Positions 7,832-11,601 of a DNA stretch of 11,601 bases are shown in pieces. The translations under genes and the position numbers were made by a program. This DNA is from an uncultured Flavobacteriaceae bacterium (GTDB taxonomy: Bacteria > Bacteroidota > Bacteroidia > Flavobacteriales > Flavobacteriaceae): NCBI GenBank assembly GCA_913020685.1, contig CAJWAY010000035.1, positions 1 to 11,601 on the forward strand. Direction: 5' to 3'. Under the pieces are notes generated by a model that saw nothing but the letters and a program-made list of their open reading frames with translations, was not told the origin of the DNA and ran no database searches. Each line of letters starts with the position of its first letter. The first letter of the stretch is position 1.

Positions 7832-7839
7832 TAAATTTG
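7832..7839 (+). promoter_or_regulatory. Bacteroidota -7 promoter element before galE
   Basis: TAAATTTG matches the Bacteroidota -7 consensus TAnnTTTG exactly and lies 26 bp before the start codon of galE, so the transcript would have a short leader. A clear -33 TTG at the usual spacing (about 7807-7812) is missing; the nearest TTG, at 7798-7800, is too far away. It would make galE and the following symporter a unit separate from the rhamnosidase. Confidence 0.45.
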
Positions 7840-7865
7840 TTTTTAACCAAAAATTATATTTCATA

Positions 7866-8894
7866 TTGCCTTCAAAAATTCTAGTCACAGGGGGTCTGGG
7901 TTATATAGGCTCTCATACAAGTGTCGAATTAATTCAGCAAGGATTTGAGATCATCATTGTTGACGATCTATCCAATAGCTCCACAAAAGTATTGGATGGA
8001 ATTAAGAAGATTACAGGTGTTTCGCCTGAATTTGTAAAACTCAATTTAAGAGATAAGAGAGAAGTCAATCGATTATTTGAGGCTTACCCAGATCTTTCCG
8101 GTATTATCCATTTTGCAGCTTACAAGGCAGTTGGAGAGAGCATAGACCAGCCACTTAAATATTATCAAAACAATATTGGGTCTTTGATCAATCTACTCCA
8201 AGCCATTGAAAGTAAAAGAAGAAGATTTTCATTTATATTCAGTTCTTCATGCACGGTATATGGCCAAGCAGACCAGCTTCCCATAACTGAGAAAGCTCCC
8301 ATCAAAAAAGCAGAATCTCCCTATGGAAATACCAAACAAATTGGCGAGGAGATTCTCTTTGACAGTACACGGTCTAACGGGCTTATAAAAGTAATTTCGT
8401 TGCGGTATTTCAATCCAATTGGGGGTCACCCAAGTATTGAAATTGGAGAATTACCCAAAGGTAAGCCACAGAACCTTGTTCCATTTATTACCCAAACTGC
8501 TGCCGGAATTCATAAGAATCTTTATGTTTTTGGAAACGATTACCCTACGCTTGATGGAACCTGTATTAGAGATTATATCCATGTCGTTGATTTAGCAGAA
8601 GCGCATGTCGCAGGACTTAAAAGAATGATGGCCAATGAACAAAACAATAATTTTGAAGTTTTCAATTTGGGAACGGGAAAAGGTAAAAGTGTTTTGGAAG
8701 TCATCAAAATCTTCGAAAAAGTATCTGGTGTTAATCTAAAATATGAAATTGTTGACAGAAGACCCGGTGATATAGTAGAGGCCTATGCAGATACAGCCAA
8801 AGCAAATAAAGTTTTACGGTGGAAAGCAAAAAATGATTTGGGAGAGGCACTGAAAACGGCATGGGAATGGGAAAAAAAATTACGTAATATTTAA
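7866..8894 (+). CDS. galE: UDP-glucose 4-epimerase
   Basis: Cytosolic NAD-dependent short-chain dehydrogenase-type epimerase, 342 aa, a normal length for GalE. It interconverts UDP-galactose and UDP-glucose in the Leloir pathway and in supply of precursors for surface glycans. NAD-binding GGLGYIGS (residues 9-16), DDLSNSS, HFAAYKAVGES, the catalytic S128 (SSSCTVYG), Y153 and K157 (YGNTK), RYFNPIG and CIRDYIHVVDLA are all present; the S-Y-K spacing equals E. coli S124/Y149/K153. Ala306 (GDIVEAYAD) aligns with E. coli Tyr299, the residue that restricts the pocket; a small residue here is typical of epimerases that also accept UDP-GlcNAc/GalNAc. The start is TTG; no in-frame ATG lies between it and the promoter element. 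The next gene, a galactose-type symporter, starts 14 bp downstream, so the two are almost certainly cotranscribed. Confidence 0.95.
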   Translation: MPSKILVTGGLGYIGSHTSVELIQQGFEIIIVDDLSNSSTKVLDGIKKITGVSPEFVKLNLRDKREVNRLFEAYPDLSGIIHFAAYKAVGESIDQPLKYYQNNIGSLINLLQAIESKRRRFSFIFSSSCTVYGQADQLPITEKAPIKKAESPYGNTKQIGEEILFDSTRSNGLIKVISLRYFNPIGGHPSIEIGELPKGKPQNLVPFITQTAAGIHKNLYVFGNDYPTLDGTCIRDYIHVVDLAEAHVAGLKRMMANEQNNNFEVFNLGTGKGKSVLEVIKIFEKVSGVNLKYEIVDRRPGDIVEAYADTAKANKVLRWKAKNDLGEALKTAWEWEKKLRNI

Positions 8895-8908
8895 CCAAAC
8901 ATAACTTT

Positions 8909-10570
8909 ATGAATTCTAGTTTTGAATTTTTGGACTATCTTATTTTTGTTATATATGCCCTTGTAATATTGGGATTAGGATTGTGGGTGTCAAGAAATAA
9001 AAAGGGTGAAGAGAAGAGTGCCGAAGATTACTTTTTGGCGGGTAAGTCACTCCCTTGGTGGGCAATTGGGGCTTCTTTGATTGCAGCCAATATTTCTGCC
9101 GAGCAGTTCATAGGTATGTCAGGATCGGGATTTGCATTGGGTCTTGCCATTGCATCCTATGAATGGATGGCAGCGATAACGCTAATCATCGTAGGGAAAT
9201 ACTTTCTTCCAATTTTTATTGAGAAAAAATTATATACCATCCCAGAATTTGTCGAAAAGCGATTTTCTTCACAACTAAAAACTATCTTGGCAATTTTTTG
9301 GATTTCACTATATATATTTGTTAATCTTGCTTCGGTGATGTACCTGGGTGGCTTGGCTTTAGAAACCATTATTGGATTAGATCTAGTATATGCTGTATTA
9401 GGTTTAGCACTTTTTGCGGCAGCGTATTCCCTTTACGGAGGATTGACTGCAGTTGCTTGGACAGATATTATTCAGGTAGTTTTTCTCGTATTGGGTGGCC
9501 TGGTAACTACCTATTTAGCATTGGATACAGTATCCCAAGGACAAGGAGTAATTGAGGGTTTAAAATCCATTTATAATGCAGCTCCTGATCGTTTTGAAAT
9601 GATTTTGGATAAAGCTAATCCTGAATACAAAAATTTACCAGGTATCGGAGTATTGGTCGGAGGACTTTGGGTAGCTAATCTTTATTATTGGGGATTCAAT
9701 CAGTATATTATTCAACGTACCTTGGCTGCAAAATCGCTCGAAGAGTCCCAAAAGGGAATTTTATTTGCAGCAGGACTAAAATTAATTATACCATTGATTG
9801 TCGTGATACCAGGAATTGCAGCTTATGTTATTGTAAATGATCCTGAAATTCTTAGTGGATTAGGTGAAAATAGTATGTTGAACATCCCTGCAGAAGGAAA
9901 GGCAGACAAGGCTTATCCTTGGTTAATGCAATTTTTACCTGTAGGCTTAAAAGGATTGGCCTTTGCGGCTCTGGCAGCAGCCATTGTTTCCTCATTGGCT
10001 TCAATGTTGAATTCCACTTCGACAATTTTTACAATGGATATCTATAAGCAATTAATAGATAAAAATGCTGATGATAAAAAAACAGTAAAAGTAGGAAGAG
10101 TCTCAGCTGCTGTGGCCTTAATAATTGGTGCCACAATGGCTCCTCTTTTGGGGGGAATTGACCAGGCCTTTCAGTTCATACAGGAATACACCGGTATCGT
10201 GAGTCCCGGAATATTAGCTGTTTTTATCCTAGGTTTATTTTGGAAAAAAACAACCAATAAGGCTGCCATATGGGGTGCATTGAGTTCTATACCCATTGCT
10301 ATGTCTCTTAAGGTAGGATCAAAAGGCTGGGTAAATGGAACAAGTCTTGAAGCCTTCTTTCCCGATCTTCCTTGGATGGATCAGATGGGATTAACTGCCA
10401 TTTTGACCATGGCTGTAATTGCAATTGTTAGTGTAAGACAAAATAAAGGTGCTGAAGATTCAAAAGCAATCAATTTACCCAAAGGAATTTTCAACACATC
10501 ACCTCTTTTCAATATAGGGGCTTTTGCTTCTATGATAATTTTGACTTTCATTTATACTTTTTTTTGGTAG
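8909..10570 (+). CDS. Sodium/galactose (glucose) symporter, vSGLT-like
   Basis: Inner-membrane Na+-coupled sugar importer of the SSS family, 553 aa, about 14 helices. Long stretches are nearly identical to my recollection of Vibrio parahaemolyticus vSGLT, for example NISAEQFIGMSGSG, GKYFLPIFIEK, LYYWGFNQYIIQRTLAAKS and YPWLMQFLPVG. With a constant offset of three, the sugar-site residues N64, Q69, E88, N260, Y263, K294 and Q428 appear as N61, Q66, E85, N257, Y260, K291 and Q425. The Na+-site residues A62, I65, A361, S364 and S365 appear as A59, I62, A358, S361 and S362. One pocket position differs: vSGLT S91 is Ala88. Galactose or glucose is therefore the likely substrate, and the pairing with galE favours galactose. 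vSGLT is the family's structural model, so function is unusually well supported for a transporter. No clear terminator follows it. Confidence 0.95.
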   Translation: MNSSFEFLDYLIFVIYALVILGLGLWVSRNKKGEEKSAEDYFLAGKSLPWWAIGASLIAANISAEQFIGMSGSGFALGLAIASYEWMAAITLIIVGKYFLPIFIEKKLYTIPEFVEKRFSSQLKTILAIFWISLYIFVNLASVMYLGGLALETIIGLDLVYAVLGLALFAAAYSLYGGLTAVAWTDIIQVVFLVLGGLVTTYLALDTVSQGQGVIEGLKSIYNAAPDRFEMILDKANPEYKNLPGIGVLVGGLWVANLYYWGFNQYIIQRTLAAKSLEESQKGILFAAGLKLIIPLIVVIPGIAAYVIVNDPEILSGLGENSMLNIPAEGKADKAYPWLMQFLPVGLKGLAFAALAAAIVSSLASMLNSTSTIFTMDIYKQLIDKNADDKKTVKVGRVSAAVALIIGATMAPLLGGIDQAFQFIQEYTGIVSPGILAVFILGLFWKKTTNKAAIWGALSSIPIAMSLKVGSKGWVNGTSLEAFFPDLPWMDQMGLTAILTMAVIAIVSVRQNKGAEDSKAINLPKGIFNTSPLFNIGAFASMIILTFIYTFFW

Positions 10571-10941
10571 TTGTTTTGGAATATTGAGCTTGTTTAGAGT
10601 GTACTTTAATTATCTGTAATGCTTTATATAAAACAGGCCAAGTGATTCGTGATTTATATCGAATCAAGAAAATCATTGAAGATTATATAATCCATAATTC
10701 ATTAATGGAAAAAAATAAAGTGCCTAAAACAATTCCAAAAACAAGTCTTATTCTAAATTTCTCTCAGAGATTAGATCAATACTTTTTTAAGATTAAACCT
10801 TGTATTGTTTGATCTCATACCATAACTCCAAGGCAATGAAATTGAAATGAGGAGTCTAAATTTAGATTGAAAAAATTATCAAGCACAAAAAAAACTCTCA
10901 CATTGAATGTGAGAGTTTATCTGAGCATTTTCTAGAAGGTA
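10571..10941. other. Convergent intergenic gap without a convincing gene
   Basis: This 371-bp AT-rich stretch lies between the plus-strand symporter and the minus-strand OmpA gene. The only clear element is the OmpA terminator at 10887-10918. A 7-bp inverted repeat (TGATTCG 10643-10649, CGAATCA 10660-10666) has a 10-nt loop but no following T-run. A 35-codon ORF (10705-10812, plus) resembles nothing I recognise and has no visible promoter. The stretch may be plain spacer or the remains of a lost gene. Confidence 0.6.
10887..10918 (-). terminator. Intrinsic terminator of the OmpA-family gene
   Basis: AACTCTCACATT (10893-10904) and AATGTGAGAGTT (10906-10917) are perfect inverse complements around a single G, so the RNA folds into a stem of about 10 bp with a small loop. 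On the minus strand it is followed by eight T (the A-run at 10887-10894). It begins 24 bp after the stop of the OmpA gene. The plus-strand side has only three T after the stem, so it should act mainly leftward, although it also sits at the end of a convergent pair. Confidence 0.88.
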
Positions 10942-11601
10942 TTACTCTACAACTCTTAGCTGTACTTTTCTATCAATGTTAACTCTTCTGTTGGCTTCTC
11001 TTCCTGAGGCTGTGGTGTTATCTTTAGTAGGCCTAGTTTCTCCATAACCAATGGTTTCTAAACGAGAGGCTTCAACTCCCATTGCTACGAGCGCTTCTTT
11101 AACGGTCTCAGCTCTTTTTTCAGAAAGTGTTTGATTGTATGCCATACTACCGTCAGCTGAAGCATGACCTTCGATGACAACATCAACGCTGGTGTAAGTA
11201 CCCAAAAGTTCTGTGAGCATTTTAAGTTTAGTGCTTGATTCGTCAGTGATTGTTGCACTGTTAACAACAAAAAATAGGGTAGCATTTTCACCTTTCATGA
11301 AAGATATCAATTGTTCAGGAAGGTCAGGACAACCACTGTTAGCAGCATCGCCAGCCTCATCTGGGCATACATCATCTTTATCAGGAACACCGTCACCATC
11401 ACGATCGTCTTCAGGACAACCGTTGTTTACGGCTTCTCCAGCTTCTTGTGGACACTTGTCAACATTATCCGCTAAACCATCTCCGTCAGTATCAGGGCAT
11501 CCATTCATCTCCGCTGAACCAGCTGCATCTGGACAAGCATCCTCATTATCAGCAACACCATCCCCGTCAGAATCAGGACAGCCGTTTAACTCTGCAGGAC
11601 C
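10942..11601 (-). CDS. OmpA-family outer-membrane/peptidoglycan-associated protein with TSP3 repeats (5' end missing)
   Basis: C-terminal 219 codons of a larger envelope protein; the frame is open to the window edge, so the ATG at 11508 is internal, not a start. The visible part begins with thrombospondin type 3 repeats (DSDGDGVADNEDACPD and similar), which bind calcium, then a short linker (LPEQLISFMKGENA), then an OmpA-like peptidoglycan-binding domain (about 11320-10950). Its motifs are LFFVVNSATI, VIEGHASADGS, YNQTLSEKRAETVKEAL, GYGETRP and GREANRRV. The usual HTD Asp of this domain is Ser here (GHAS, codon 11158-11160), a variant I believe is common in Bacteroidota; the Arg of LSEKRA is kept. 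The missing N-terminus probably holds a signal peptide and a beta-barrel, as in OprF/OmpA-type porins. Likely role: linking outer membrane and cell wall. A strong terminator follows it. Confidence 0.92.
   Translation of the reverse strand, partial: GPAELNGCPDSDGDGVADNEDACPDAAGSAEMNGCPDTDGDGLADNVDKCPQEAGEAVNNGCPEDDRDGDGVPDKDDVCPDEAGDAANSGCPDLPEQLISFMKGENATLFFVVNSATITDESSTKLKMLTELLGTYTSVDVVIEGHASADGSMAYNQTLSEKRAETVKEALVAMGVEASRLETIGYGETRPTKDNTTASGREANRRVNIDRKVQLRVVE
11338..11586 (-). repeat. Tandem thrombospondin type 3 repeats within the OmpA-family gene
   Basis: Three consecutive in-frame copies, read leftwards: 11586-11506 (27 codons), 11505-11425 (27 codons) and 11424-11338 (29 codons). 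Each starts NGCP, continues with an Asp-rich calcium loop (DxDGDGxxD) and has a second Cys-Pro near residue 18-20. A fourth copy is cut to GCPDLPEQ where the linker begins, and more copies may lie beyond the window edge. The repeats are also similar at DNA level, so copy number could vary by recombination. Confidence 0.88.

Noticed and set aside
10643..10666. Inverted repeat TGATTCG/CGAATCA as terminator of the vSGLT-like gene
   Set aside because: The stem is only 7 bp with a 10-nt loop, it lies 73 bp after the stop codon, and no T-run follows.
10705..10812. 35-codon ORF on the plus strand in the convergent gap, starting MEKNKVPK
   Set aside because: It is very short, with no recognisable motif, no promoter element and no similarity I can name; ORFs of this length are expected by chance.
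11085..11291. Alternative minus-strand frame within the OmpA domain
   Set aside because: It overlaps the well-supported OmpA-like frame, and its translation shows no domain or motif.
11338..11586. Regularly spaced repeats resembling a CRISPR array
   Set aside because: The repeats are in-frame, diverged, without distinct spacers, and encode thrombospondin type 3 calcium-binding units.

Overview
This window comes from a bacterium of the phylum Bacteroidota, probably a free-living, carbohydrate-degrading member of the Cytophagales or Flavobacteriales. The evidence is AT-rich DNA, no purine-rich Shine-Dalgarno sequences before the genes, one exact TAnnTTTG promoter element, a lipoprotein with a Bacteroidota-like lipobox, an exported GH78 alpha-L-rhamnosidase, and an OmpA protein preceded by thrombospondin type 3 calcium-binding repeats. 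The order and genus are inference. There are seven complete protein genes and one gene cut by the right edge. I see no tRNA, rRNA, CRISPR array, insertion sequence or phage gene.

Left block (15-4959, minus strand). Four genes are read leftwards with short gaps: an aldo/keto reductase, an SsuD-type flavin-dependent monooxygenase, a sodium/solute symporter, and an exported PHP-domain lipoprotein. They look like one operon. A monooxygenase that can remove sulfite from an organosulfonate, next to a reductase that could reduce the resulting aldehyde and a sugar-type symporter, recalls the oxidative sulfoquinovose pathway (SmoC/SmoB). Here it would have a symporter instead of an ABC importer. The flavin reductase and a sulfoquinovosidase are not in the window, so the substrate is a hypothesis.

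Divergent junction (4960-5025). Only 66 bp separate the reductase from the rhamnosidase on the other strand. The gap contains a 17-bp imperfect palindrome that could be a shared operator.

Right block (5026-10570, plus strand). A large exported alpha-L-rhamnosidase is followed, after a 92-bp gap with a good promoter element, by galE and, 14 bp later, a very close relative of the Vibrio galactose symporter vSGLT. The galE-symporter pair makes a compact unit for sodium-driven hexose uptake and UDP-galactose/UDP-glucose conversion. The GalE carries a small residue at the position that opens the pocket to N-acetylated sugars.

Right end (10571-11601). After a 371-bp gap with no convincing gene, a strong intrinsic terminator ends a leftward OmpA-family gene whose start lies outside the window. 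It is an envelope housekeeping gene with no evident link to the sugar loci.
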